From Terasakiispira papahanaumokuakeensis (lineage in GTDB: Bacteria; Pseudomonadota; Gammaproteobacteria; Pseudomonadales; Halomonadaceae), in the NCBI RefSeq assembly GCF_001709345.1, contig NZ_MDTQ01000001.1, positions 620,001-684,000 on the forward strand: 64,000 nt of DNA. The letters run 5' to 3'. Below the pieces are notes generated by a model that saw only the letters and a list, made by a program, of their open reading frames with translations, made no database searches and had not been told where the DNA came from. This document shows positions 55,345 to 63,507 of the stretch, one piece after another. Position numbers and translations under genes: made by a program. Numbering within the stretch: position 1 is the first letter of the stretch; each line of letters opens with the position of its first letter.

Positions 55345-56700
55345 TCAATGGGCCAAATAGAACATGGTCGCGAGTCCCAGAAAGGCCATAAAGCCGATAA
55401 CATCAGTGACCGTTGTTAGAATAACACTCCCAGATAGAGCCGGATCGATATGCATTTTTTTCAGTAATACGGGCAATAAAGTGCCGGTGAGCGCCGCAAT
55501 GAGCAAGTTAATGATGATTGCAGTGCCAATGATCCAGCCCAGCTTAATATCCTGGAACCAGATGATGGCGATGACGGCCACCACAACGGCCCATATCAAG
55601 CCATTAATCGCGCCGGCGATTAGCTCTCGTCGGAGTAGCCAGCGTAGATTACTGCCTGACACATGACCGAGTGCGATACCGCGGATCATGACGGTGAGTG
55701 TTTGGCTGCCACCAATCCCCCCCATACTAGCGACAATGGGCATCAGGACGGCCAGAGCCGTAATTTGTTGAATGGTGCCTTCAAAAAGCCCGATCACCGA
55801 TGAGGCGAGAAAGGCTGTCAGTAGATTGATGCCTAACCAGACTGCACGTCGACGACTGGTTTTCAGTGCGGGTGAGAAGGTGTCTTCTTCTTCGTCCAAA
55901 CCCGCCATACTCATGACGGTGTGTTCAGCATCTTCACGGATGATATCCACGACATCATCAATGGTGACCCGACCTAATAGTCGGTTATCGTCATCGACGA
56001 CTGGGGCTGAAATTAAGTCGAATTTTTCAAAGAGCTTAGCGACTTCCGTATCCTCAAGTGTGGCTTGCAGCTTGAGACAGTCGGTCTCCATGACTTCTCG
56101 GACGGTAATATTTGGATCCGCCACCAGTAGCTTATTGATGGGTAAGCGTCCGATAAAGTCATCTCGACGAGAAACCACTAATAATGCATCGGTTGAGTCG
56201 GGTAACTGATCGTGCCAACGAAGATAACGCAAGACCACGTCTAAGGTGATGTCTGGGCGCACGGTGATCGTGTCGGTGTTCATGATCCCGCCTGCCGTAT
56301 CCTCTGGATACGCCATGGCGAGTTCGATGCGATGCCTGTCTTGTGCATCCATTGACTGGAGCACTTCACCGATCACCGCATCAGGTAGACGCTGTAACAG
56401 GTCGACTAAGTCATCGAGATCAAGGTTTGTGGTGGCCGCGAGCACTTCTTCCGCGTTCATGCGGCCAATAAAGTCACTCTGCAGATCCTCGCTGAGGTAC
56501 TGGAGGACATCACCACGTAACTCTTCGTCGATCAGTCCCCAGAGTATCTCACGCTCTTTCGGCGGCGTGGCTTCGAGTAAGTGGGCCACATCAACTTGGG
56601 GGAGACCCCCGTTGAGCATTCTGCGCGCTTGTCCCATCGCGCCTGATGAGAGGGCGGCGCTTAAGCGACTGCGTTTTTCTTCATTAGAATGCTCTGCCAT
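55345..56700 (-). CDS. mgtE: Magnesium transporter MgtE
   Basis: MgtE is a magnesium channel of the inner membrane gated by intracellular Mg2+. The 451-residue protein has the N-terminal superhelical domain (about 25-130, with repeated DLVDLLQRLP-type helices) and a pair of CBS domains (about 140-260). Five membrane segments follow in the C-terminal 180 residues, with the pore-lining MPIVASMGGIGGSQTLT segment near 330. No magnesium riboswitch was recognised in the 240-base gap upstream. Confidence 0.95.
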   Translation of the reverse strand: MAEHSNEEKRSRLSAALSSGAMGQARRMLNGGLPQVDVAHLLEATPPKEREILWGLIDEELRGDVLQYLSEDLQSDFIGRMNAEEVLAATTNLDLDDLVDLLQRLPDAVIGEVLQSMDAQDRHRIELAMAYPEDTAGGIMNTDTITVRPDITLDVVLRYLRWHDQLPDSTDALLVVSRRDDFIGRLPINKLLVADPNITVREVMETDCLKLQATLEDTEVAKLFEKFDLISAPVVDDDNRLLGRVTIDDVVDIIREDAEHTVMSMAGLDEEEDTFSPALKTSRRRAVWLGINLLTAFLASSVIGLFEGTIQQITALAVLMPIVASMGGIGGSQTLTVMIRGIALGHVSGSNLRWLLRRELIAGAINGLIWAVVVAVIAIIWFQDIKLGWIIGTAIIINLLIAALTGTLLPVLLKKMHIDPALSGSVILTTVTDVIGFMAFLGLATMFYLAH

Positions 56701-56943
56701 AGGCCCTCACTTATTACGTGCTGGAAGGGATTCTTGATGAATCTGAAGTCGGTTATTTGCATTGCGTTCGCTGTGCTTCAAAGTCCCCAGCCTGACCGTC
56801 TTATATGATGATAAGCCTGTTGTGACGAGTTCATTTGTAAAACATGGCGCGAATTGCTTTCCAGTATAAGTCGGAATGATCACAAATCGATGAAGTGTAA
56901 GGAAATTTTTGTCATTTAAATGCGAGGGTCTCGAAACGAAAGG
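56701..56943. other. Gap between mgtE and npr
   Basis: No gene, riboswitch or clear terminator is evident in this 243-base gap. It separates the rpoN-npr operon from mgtE, both on the reverse strand. An mgtE promoter is expected here. Confidence 0.25.
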
Positions 56944-57228
56944 TTATTCGTCTTCGTCAAAGCGGTTATGGATCAGTGCTTCCAAGTGATCGAGGGCATT
57001 TTCAGCGTCATCGCCTTCGGCGATCAGCTGGAGTTCGCTACCACAGGGAGCCGCTAGCATGAGCAGGCTCATGATATTGCGAAGATCGGCCTGTTTTTCT
57101 GGAGCGTCGTTCTGGGCGGGGCGCAACAGTGTGAGCTGGGCTGAAAACTGGGCGGCTTCCTGTACCAGGCGAGTTGCTGCGCGGGCATGTAACCCTCTTT
57201 TGTTGGTTAATGTGACCCAACGCATCAT
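56944..57228 (-). CDS. ptsO: Nitrogen-PTS phosphocarrier NPr
   Basis: NPr passes phosphate from EI-Ntr to EIIA-Ntr (PtsN) in a regulatory phosphorelay. The 94-residue HPr-like protein carries the phosphorylated His14 in NKRGLHARAATRL and the HPr second-site region NIMSLLMLAAP with Ser at the regulatory position. The rapZ stop overlaps its ATG by one base, so the two are coupled. It ends the rpoN-hpf-ptsN-rapZ-npr cluster. Confidence 0.94.
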   Translation of the reverse strand: MMRWVTLTNKRGLHARAATRLVQEAAQFSAQLTLLRPAQNDAPEKQADLRNIMSLLMLAAPCGSELQLIAEGDDAENALDHLEALIHNRFDEDE

Positions 57229-58121
57229 TAATGACCTGCTCCTATTGGTGGTGCGCCTAATTCGCGGTGGCGAATTTGGATACTGGGATAAGCCTCATGA
57301 TGTTGGGCTTTGAAATATTGGCCTAAATGCTCAGTGAGCCACACTGAACGGTGTTGACCCCCCGTACAGCCAATCCCAATGGTGACATAACTGCGACCAC
57401 TATGGACATAACGAGGGAGCCAGCGTTCTAAGTACTGCCGAATATCATCCAGCATGGCTTGGGCTTCAGATTGTTGGCTAAGAAACTCAACCACTGCTTG
57501 ATCAAGTCCTGTCAGGGGTCTTAAGCGAGTATCCCAAAACGGGTTGGGCAGGCAGCGTGCATCAAACATGAGGTCAACATCAAGGGGAACGCCCCGTTTA
57601 AAACCAAAGGATTGAAATAGCAGTGTGGTCTGCTGCTGGCTTCGGTTGGCTACGCGCTCCGCCACCAGGTTTCGTAGTTCGTGAACGGAAAGGCGTGTGG
57701 TATCGATTAATAAGTCACTGAGATTGGCAATCGGCTCAAGTAGGCGTTGCTCTTCCTCAATGGCTTCGGATAAGGATAAATGATCATGCCGTGTGAGAGG
57801 ATGGCGGCGCCGCGTGGCTGAAAAACGCTCCATCAGTGTTTTGGCATTTGCATTCAAATAGACCACAGTACATGCCACTTCGTCAGCTTTTAGCGCTTGC
57901 AGAATATGGGGAAAATGGTCTAAATCGTGGGGAAGGTTGCGCGCATCAATACTGACGGCAATTTTCTTGGGATTACCGTGCTCTGAACGGGATTGCTGGA
58001 CTAAAGGTTCCAGCAATCCCGCCGGCAAATTATCGATGGCGTAGTAGCCGAGGTCTTCCAGGGCGTGCAGGCTGGCACTTTTCCCTGAGCCTGATCGGCC
58101 ACTGATCACCACCAGTTGCAT
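57228..58121 (-). CDS. rapZ: RNase adapter protein RapZ
   Basis: RapZ binds nucleotides and small RNAs and, in E. coli, presents GlmZ to RNase E to control GlmS. The 297-residue protein has the P-loop GRSGSGKS at residues 8-15 and a Walker B-like region. The C-terminal GCTGGQHRSVWL near 255 is characteristic. It lies 2 bases after ptsN and overlaps npr. Confidence 0.95.
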   Translation of the reverse strand: MQLVVISGRSGSGKSASLHALEDLGYYAIDNLPAGLLEPLVQQSRSEHGNPKKIAVSIDARNLPHDLDHFPHILQALKADEVACTVVYLNANAKTLMERFSATRRRHPLTRHDHLSLSEAIEEEQRLLEPIANLSDLLIDTTRLSVHELRNLVAERVANRSQQQTTLLFQSFGFKRGVPLDVDLMFDARCLPNPFWDTRLRPLTGLDQAVVEFLSQQSEAQAMLDDIRQYLERWLPRYVHSGRSYVTIGIGCTGGQHRSVWLTEHLGQYFKAQHHEAYPSIQIRHRELGAPPIGAGH

Positions 58122-58123
58122 GA

Positions 58124-58594
58124 TTAGTCTTCTCCACTGGGCAATTGATTCGCGGTGAGGATCTCATACATCAGCTGAGGGGAGTCCGCTTTGCGTAGCG
58201 CGCGGCGTAACCCTTCATCGGCAAAACGTTCTGCGAGCATGGCCAATGTCTGGAGGTGTATCTCACTGGCGTCTTCAGGGACCAGTAACATAAACATCAG
58301 GTCGACAGGTTGACCATCCAGGGCATCGAAATCAATCCGATCCCGCAGCTTGATGAGCGTGCCTACCGGTTGATCGCAGTGACTGATACGGCAATGAGGC
58401 AATGCAACGCCTTGACCTATTCCCGTACTGCCAAGCTTCTCCCGAGCCACGAGACGGGTAAATACTTCGTCGGCGTCCAGGCTCGGGATCTGCTGTGCGA
58501 TAAACTTGCTGGAATACTCCAGCACGCGTTTCTTGCTACCCCCGGACACCCCAAAAAGGGTGCGCTCGGGGGTTAGGATATCGGTAATCTGCAT
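58124..58594 (-). CDS. ptsN: Nitrogen-PTS EIIA protein PtsN
   Basis: PtsN (EIIA-Ntr) is the output protein of the nitrogen PTS and affects potassium uptake and stress responses through protein contacts. The 156-residue protein shows the phosphorylatable His67 in GQGVALPHCRI and the family pattern MFMLLVPEDASEIHL near 105. It lies 23 bases after hpf and 2 bases before rapZ. Confidence 0.95.
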   Translation of the reverse strand: MQITDILTPERTLFGVSGGSKKRVLEYSSKFIAQQIPSLDADEVFTRLVAREKLGSTGIGQGVALPHCRISHCDQPVGTLIKLRDRIDFDALDGQPVDLMFMLLVPEDASEIHLQTLAMLAERFADEGLRRALRKADSPQLMYEILTANQLPSGED

Positions 58595-58617
58595 GATGAC
58601 CGGACAGGTGTCAGCGC

Positions 58618-58917
58618 TTAATTGCCTTGCTGACGGGCCTGCGTTTTTTCCTTGTGCTTGATCAGTTGACGGTCGAGTTTGTCCACCAGAAGATCAATGG
58701 CAGCGTACATGCTGTCCTCTTCGGCGCTACCATGAATCTCGCCACCGGTCACATTCAATGTTGCTTCAGCAATATGACGTTGCTTGTCCACTGTCAGCGT
58801 GACCTGGACATTGGTCATATGGTCGTAATGACGTTCTAGCTTATCGAGTTTACTGCCGACATAATCCTGCAGTGCCTCAGTGAGCTCGACATGGTGACCA
58901 GTGATGTTCAGTTGCAT
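58618..58917 (-). CDS. hpf: Ribosome hibernation promoting factor HPF (short form)
   Basis: HPF binds the 30S subunit in stationary phase and promotes 100S dimers. The 99-residue protein is the short form, with QLNITGHHVELTEALQDYV at the start and YAAIDLLVDKLDRQLIKHK at the end. AAAAGGAGC precedes the ATG. It follows rpoN after a terminator-like hairpin, suggesting partly separate expression. Confidence 0.95.
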   Translation of the reverse strand: MQLNITGHHVELTEALQDYVGSKLDKLERHYDHMTNVQVTLTVDKQRHIAEATLNVTGGEIHGSAEEDSMYAAIDLLVDKLDRQLIKHKEKTQARQQGN

Positions 58918-58969
58918 GACATGCTCCTTTTTCTAGGGTCTGCAATTTGATTGTAACCCTTTTTCTTAC

Positions 58970-58995
58970 AAACAAAACCCCTGCTCCAGCAGGGG
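58970..58995 (-). terminator. Terminator between rpoN and hpf
   Basis: On the reverse strand CCCCTGCT and AGCAGGGG (58978-58995) form an 8-bp stem with a 2-base loop, followed by TTTTGTTTG. It would reduce read-through from rpoN into hpf. Confidence 0.82.
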
Positions 58996-59024
58996 CTCAA
59001 GATTAACTGATTTAGGCCAGATCT

Positions 59025-60575
59025 TTAGCGTAAACGCTTGCGTTCACTCGAAGGCGGAATTTGCATGGCTTCTCGATATTTAGCCACTGTCCGCCTCGCG
59101 ATCTGGATACCATCAGCCGCCAGCATATCGGCCAGTTTGCTATCAGACAACGGTTTTCGAGGGGGTTCTTGTGAAATGAGCTTTTTAATCATGGCGCGAA
59201 TCGCAGTTGAAGAGGCTTCCCCTCCCTCTGCAGTGGAGACATGACTTGAAAAGAAATATTTGAGCTCAAAAATGCCCCGAGGTGTATGCATATACTTCTG
59301 GGTGGTGGCTCGGGAAACGGTCGACTCGTGCATTTCAATCGCTTCAGCGATGTCTGCCAGCACCATGGGTTTCATGGCTTCTTCGCCCTGTTCGAAGAAC
59401 CCATGCTGCAGCTCCAGGATTTTGCTACCCACTTTGAGTAGCGTTTCATTTCGGCTCTGCAGACTTTTGATGAGCCATTGGGCTTCACGATAGTGATCAC
59501 GCAGATATTGGTTGGTCGGGCTTTGATCCGCGCGGCGAATCATATCCGCATAATGACTTTGTACTTTGAGCTTGGGCATGGCTTCGGGGTTAAGCTCGAC
59601 GCGCCAGCGCCCTTGATGTCGAGAAACGACCAAGTCTGGAATAATATAATCTGGCGTTTCACTGGTAATTTGGCTGCCAGGTCGAGGGTTGAGCCCTTGG
59701 ATGAGGCTAATGACCGCGTGCAACTCATCTTCGTTACGTAATTTGAGCCGGCGCATTAAGAAGCGGTAGTCGTGGCTGGCAAGAGCTTCCAAATACTGCT
59801 CGACCATGCGCCGAGCTGTCGCTAAGCGTGGGATGTCGGTGGGCAGTTGATCCAGTTGTAAGAGTAAGCACTCACGCAGGTCTCGAGCGCCAACACCGGG
59901 CGGATCAAACTGCTGAATCAATCTTAAAATCGCGGCGACTTCATTGGTCTCGACATCCGCTAATGTGGCTTCCTGCTGTTGCAGGGCTTCAGCCAAGCTC
60001 TCCAGCGGCGTGCCGAGATAACCATCCAAACCAATACTGTCGATGATCGTTTCACCGATCAGTCGGTCGCGCTCATTATGCAGTGAGAGATTGAGTTGCC
60101 AGAGCAAGTGTTCCTGAAGGCTCGCTTCTTGGTCATTGCGCTCGTAAGGGCCTTCGAACTCGTCATGAGACCCTGAGCCGCTGGGAGGCATATAATCATT
60201 TGTATAAATGTCATCCCAGGCCGTATCAACAGCCAGATCAGAGGGGATTTGCTCTTCCCATTGGCTGTCCGCTTGCGGACCTTCATCATGATCTTCAGTA
60301 CGCGAGGTGGATTCATCACGGCTTAAGGATTGGTCGGATGGCTCATGAGATGTGGTCTCTTGAGGCTCTTCTCGACCTGATGATTCATGGGCATCGCTAT
60401 AGCCACTTTCGTCACTGTCATCGATTTCCAGCAGTGGATTGGATTCCAGTGCTTCGTGAATCTCTTGCTGAAGATCAATAGTGGACAGCTGCAGCAAATG
60501 AATCGCCTGCTGCAGTTGCGGAGTAATGACCAGATTAGTGGAAACAGTAAGCCCTAGGGCTGGTTTCATCGTCAT
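59025..60575 (-). CDS. rpoN: RNA polymerase sigma-54 factor
   Basis: RpoN directs RNA polymerase to -24/-12 promoters that need AAA+ activators. The 516-residue protein has the Gln/Leu-rich activator-interacting region I (LVITPQLQQAIHLLQLS), an acidic linker rich in E, D and S (about 50-130), the core-binding domain, and the DNA-binding region with the RpoN box ARRTVAKYRE near the C-terminus. ATG 60575 and another two codons on are both possible; neither has a strong ribosome-binding site. A sigma-54 promoter and a structured leader lie directly upstream. The window also encodes a probable client, the AcoR-type system at 26-30 kb. Confidence 0.97.
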   Translation of the reverse strand: MTMKPALGLTVSTNLVITPQLQQAIHLLQLSTIDLQQEIHEALESNPLLEIDDSDESGYSDAHESSGREEPQETTSHEPSDQSLSRDESTSRTEDHDEGPQADSQWEEQIPSDLAVDTAWDDIYTNDYMPPSGSGSHDEFEGPYERNDQEASLQEHLLWQLNLSLHNERDRLIGETIIDSIGLDGYLGTPLESLAEALQQQEATLADVETNEVAAILRLIQQFDPPGVGARDLRECLLLQLDQLPTDIPRLATARRMVEQYLEALASHDYRFLMRRLKLRNEDELHAVISLIQGLNPRPGSQITSETPDYIIPDLVVSRHQGRWRVELNPEAMPKLKVQSHYADMIRRADQSPTNQYLRDHYREAQWLIKSLQSRNETLLKVGSKILELQHGFFEQGEEAMKPMVLADIAEAIEMHESTVSRATTQKYMHTPRGIFELKYFFSSHVSTAEGGEASSTAIRAMIKKLISQEPPRKPLSDSKLADMLAADGIQIARRTVAKYREAMQIPPSSERKRLR

Positions 60576-60616
60576 GGCAACTGGACTGTCTTACAGTAGT
60601 CAAAAATCAATGTGTC

Positions 60617-60679
60617 TTGCACCCCTTAGCACACTGCCGCTTTCAACGGGTACGGGGATGCCCATACCTCAGTGTGCAA
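60617..60679 (-). ncRNA. Structured rpoN leader (possible three-way junction)
   Basis: In the reverse-strand transcript GCACACTG (60670-60677) pairs with CAGTGTGC (60629-60636). Inside are two small helices: one between 60649-60652 and 60665-60668 with a GGG/CCC cap, and one CCGTT/AGCGG hairpin (60637-60649), sharing one base at the junction. The upstream strand can alternatively pair TTGCAC (60674-60679) with GTGCAA (60617-60622). No known RNA family was recognised. The fold was made by eye. Confidence 0.4.
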
Positions 60680-60695
60680 TTAAAATGGGGGGTTA

Positions 60696-60711
60696 AGCAA
60701 GTTCCATGCCA
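60696..60711 (-). promoter_or_regulatory. Sigma-54 (-24/-12) promoter upstream of rpoN
   Basis: The reverse strand reads TGGCATGGAACTTGCT, a full match to TGGCA(C/T)-N5-TTGC(A/T). It lies 21 bases after the lptB stop. Transcription would begin near 60685, giving a leader of about 110 bases that holds the structured element. Confidence 0.7.
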
Positions 60712-60731
60712 CGAAATATTGAGTTTAGGGC

Positions 60732-61460
60732 TTAAATTTTGAATTGATGGCCAAGATAAACTTCACGGACAACGGGGTGGTTGAGTATTGTCTCTGCATT
60801 GCCTTCAGCAATGATTTTCCCTTCGCTGACAATGTATGCACGCTGACAGATTTCCAAGGTTTCGCGTACATTATGGTCGGTGATCAATACGCCAATATTG
60901 CGGGCCTGCAATTGTCGAATAATGTCCATAATCTCACTGACAGAAATGGGGTCGACACCTGCAAACGGTTCATCCAGCAAGATAAAATCTGGGTTACTGG
61001 CCAGGGCTCGAGCGATTTCAACGCGTCTGCGCTCTCCCCCAGACAAGCTCATGCCCAAGCTTTTACGGATATGCGTAATCGAAAACTCTGCTAAGAGCTG
61101 GTCTACCTGGGCATGCCGTTCGGCCTTGGTGAGGTCTGAGCGAAGTTCCAGCACTGCCATTAGGTTGTCTTCGACAGACAGCTTTCTAAATACTGAGGCC
61201 TCTTGTGGCAGATAGCCGACTCCGGCGCGAGCACGACCATGCATGGGGAGTCTGGTGATATATTGATCATCCAGCATAATATCGCCGCCATCCGCTTGTA
61301 CGAGCCCGACAATCATATAAAACGATGTGGTTTTACCCGCACCGTTGGGGCCGAGTAGTCCAACGATTTCACCTCGTTCAACACTGAGGGTGATATCGCG
61401 CACGACTTGACGGCCTTTGTAACTTTTAGCCAGTTGTTGGGCGCTTAAGCGCTGACTCAT
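60732..61460 (-). CDS. lptB: LPS export ABC transporter ATPase LptB
   Basis: LptB powers extraction of lipopolysaccharide from the inner membrane with LptFG and LptC. The 242-residue ATPase shows Walker [10 protein letters not shown] near 38, the signature [16 protein letters not shown] near 140 and Walker [14 protein letters not shown], followed by the H-loop TDHNVRE. It overlaps lptA by 4 bases (ATGA). Confidence 0.97.
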   Translation of the reverse strand: MSQRLSAQQLAKSYKGRQVVRDITLSVERGEIVGLLGPNGAGKTTSFYMIVGLVQADGGDIMLDDQYITRLPMHGRARAGVGYLPQEASVFRKLSVEDNLMAVLELRSDLTKAERHAQVDQLLAEFSITHIRKSLGMSLSGGERRRVEIARALASNPDFILLDEPFAGVDPISVSEIMDIIRQLQARNIGVLITDHNVRETLEICQRAYIVSEGKIIAEGNAETILNHPVVREVYLGHQFKI

Positions 61461-62089
61461 GGGGTCGTGTCTCCTGATGAGGATCCTGATGAAGGGGAGG
61501 CGGTATTGGGGGTTAGGATTATTTTGACTCTTTCTTGTGCTTGCCCTTGTTCGGCTCGAATATCCTGAGTGCTCAAATCATAGGTGAGCTTATGCCCTTC
61601 AATCGTATCTTCACCTTGGGTGAGCCGGGCATTGCCTTCGAGTCGAATGAGACCGGCAGCGGTGTCATAGTGAATGATATTGGCCCAGGCTTCGACGGGC
61701 GGCTTGTTGGGGCTTGGCAAATCGCGAAAGTAAGCCAGAGGTTTGTCTCCTGTGGCTTCTAGCGTGTCCAGTTTGCCCTGACTGTTACGGGTGAGTGTGA
61801 GCTGTTCACTGGTTAGATGTAACTCGCCTTGTTGAATATCTACGCTGCCTTGATAAATCGCCGTTTGATTGTTTTGTGTCCAGGTCATGTTGTCCGCTTG
61901 AACCTCAATGGGCGCTTGCCGGTCAGCCGGTAAAGCCCAACTTTGAGTGGCCATCATCATCAGGCCGGCACCCAGCAGTATGCTTTTCCAAGACAAGTAT
62001 TGACACGACAAGCTTTTATTAAGGGGGAGCCGGTGTTTTGACAGACCCTTCGTCGTTTGTTTATGAGTTAGGCGAGCGTATTGACTCAT
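61457..62089 (-). CDS. lptA: LPS periplasmic bridge protein LptA
   Basis: LptA polymerises as a periplasmic bridge carrying LPS from LptC to LptD. The 210-residue product has a long N-terminus before the signal sequence ([17 protein letters not shown], cut near residue 52) and an OstA/LptA domain ([20 protein letters not shown] onward). It overlaps lptC by 29 bases, with AAGGA just before its ATG inside lptC. Confidence 0.93.
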   Translation of the reverse strand: MSQYARLTHKQTTKGLSKHRLPLNKSLSCQYLSWKSILLGAGLMMMATQSWALPADRQAPIEVQADNMTWTQNNQTAIYQGSVDIQQGELHLTSEQLTLTRNSQGKLDTLEATGDKPLAYFRDLPSPNKPPVEAWANIIHYDTAAGLIRLEGNARLTQGEDTIEGHKLTYDLSTQDIRAEQGQAQERVKIILTPNTASPSSGSSSGDTTP

Positions 62090-62657
62090 AATGTCCTTCC
62101 ACTTGGTTGGGGAGAATCAATATCCCCTGTTGTAAATCGACGTTGAGACCTAAGGCACGTGTAATGTCTTCACCTTGTGTGATCTGGATCGGATCTTCTG
62201 TTTGTGCTTGAGCATGGGGTAAATCTACCGACAAGGTTGTGGTCGTCAACGTTAGCGGGGGACGATTGTCGGGTGCTTTTAATGTCAGGACAATATCTTG
62301 GTTGAGCTGTAGCTGGGTATCACTCTGCCGGAGTGTGCCGCTATTGGCACGGGCATCCCATTGCTGACCCGCAGCATTCTGTCCAAACACTTTGGGCGTT
62401 AACAGTGTTGTCAGATCCTGTTCGGGGTAGTGGGCCAGTTTCGGTGTGGTGACTGTTTGCTGAAGCTGGCCCAACGTTGTGTAATGTTTGAGTGTGGCGC
62501 CCTCTAGATAATAATCCGGCTCCCCCGCAACCTGTGGAAGCGGAAGTTCGGGGGCCGTGTGCCGGGTCTCCTGGGCTTCGTAGAGCGCCAACCCAAGGAT
62601 TACTAGCCCAGTCAGAGCCATGCCTTTTCTGAATTTGCGTTTTTTCCAAAAATTCAT
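62061..62657 (-). CDS. lptC: LPS export protein LptC
   Basis: LptC is a bitopic inner-membrane protein that passes LPS from LptBFG to LptA. About 198 residues: a basic start (NFWKKRKFRKG), one membrane helix (MALTGLVILGLALY) and a periplasmic beta-jellyroll (PDYYLEGATLKHY onward). The start is uncertain. ATG 62657 is used; a TTG at 62666, 8 bases behind a weak GGCGAG, would add three residues. It follows kdsC closely. Confidence 0.92.
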   Translation of the reverse strand: MNFWKKRKFRKGMALTGLVILGLALYEAQETRHTAPELPLPQVAGEPDYYLEGATLKHYTTLGQLQQTVTTPKLAHYPEQDLTTLLTPKVFGQNAAGQQWDARANSGTLRQSDTQLQLNQDIVLTLKAPDNRPPLTLTTTTLSVDLPHAQAQTEDPIQITQGEDITRALGLNVDLQQGILILPNQVEGHYESIRSPNS

Positions 62658-62670
62658 TTGAATCAATGGG

Positions 62671-63288
62671 TTAGCTCGCCGTTGAGGGGGTGGTCGGAGT
62701 GACGCGATGATTATATAAATAGTGATTGATGCAGGCGGTCCAGGTGCCCTGAGCTTGCATCAGTGTATCTGTAATCTCTCGCACTGCGCCCAGCCCACCA
62801 TGGGTATGAGTGATCCAATCCGCATGATGGCGCACATATTCGGGCGCATTAGGCACGCTAATGCCTAATCCTGCTTTGCGGATCGCAGGCAGGTCGGGTA
62901 AATCATCGCCACAATAGGCGACTTGAGACCAGGATAAATGACACTCCTGTATCAATTCTGCCAAGGCTTGTAGTTTATCTTCACGGCCCTGTACCACCCA
63001 CTTGATGTTCAATGCCTGCGCGCGCTGCGTTACCATCGTCGATTGTCGACCGGTAATGATGGCGACTTGGACACCGCTGGCTTGTATCAGTTTAATGCCA
63101 TGACCATCCAGTGTATTAAAACTCTTGGATTCGGAGCCATCGGCATTAAATTGAAGTTGGCCATTGGTCATGACGCCATCGACATCCAGTGCCAGTAAGC
63201 GTATGGGCCGCATGCGCTCAAGCTGTTGAGGTGTGGGTGTCGCGGGTACTGTCGTGGGTAGGTTGTGCGTTAGATATACAGAAGACAT
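62671..63288 (-). CDS. kdsC: 3-deoxy-D-manno-octulosonate 8-phosphate phosphatase KdsC
   Basis: KdsC removes phosphate from Kdo-8-phosphate, giving Kdo for the LPS core. The 205-residue HAD-type C0 phosphatase shows the nucleophile Asp35 and Asp37 in LALDVDGVMTNG, motif II AIITGRQST near 78, and CGDDLPDLPA near 127. Its N-terminus is somewhat longer than in E. coli. AAGGA lies 7 bases before the ATG. It sits between kdsD and lptC. Confidence 0.95.
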   Translation of the reverse strand: MSSVYLTHNLPTTVPATPTPQQLERMRPIRLLALDVDGVMTNGQLQFNADGSESKSFNTLDGHGIKLIQASGVQVAIITGRQSTMVTQRAQALNIKWVVQGREDKLQALAELIQECHLSWSQVAYCGDDLPDLPAIRKAGLGISVPNAPEYVRHHADWITHTHGGLGAVREITDTLMQAQGTWTACINHYLYNHRVTPTTPSTAS

Positions 63289-63507
63289 GGTGATTTCCTT
63301 ACAGGGAAACTGCGACAGTGCGGGTGTCTGGCTGATGGTTTTGTTGGGCTGACTGAATGGCCTATAAAGTCACCATCATCCTGGGACAAAACATTAATGC
63401 ACTGAGGCTGTCTCCCTTCTATCGTCATTATTAGCTGGCCACAGAAATTCGTGTGCCATAGCGGTTGAAATGGGACGATCATGTTAATCAGTGAGCTGAG
63501 GCCAGAT

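Noticed and set aside
63270-63482. 70-codon reverse frame between kdsD and kdsC
   Set aside because: It overlaps the kdsC start and ribosome-binding site in another frame and shows no family features.
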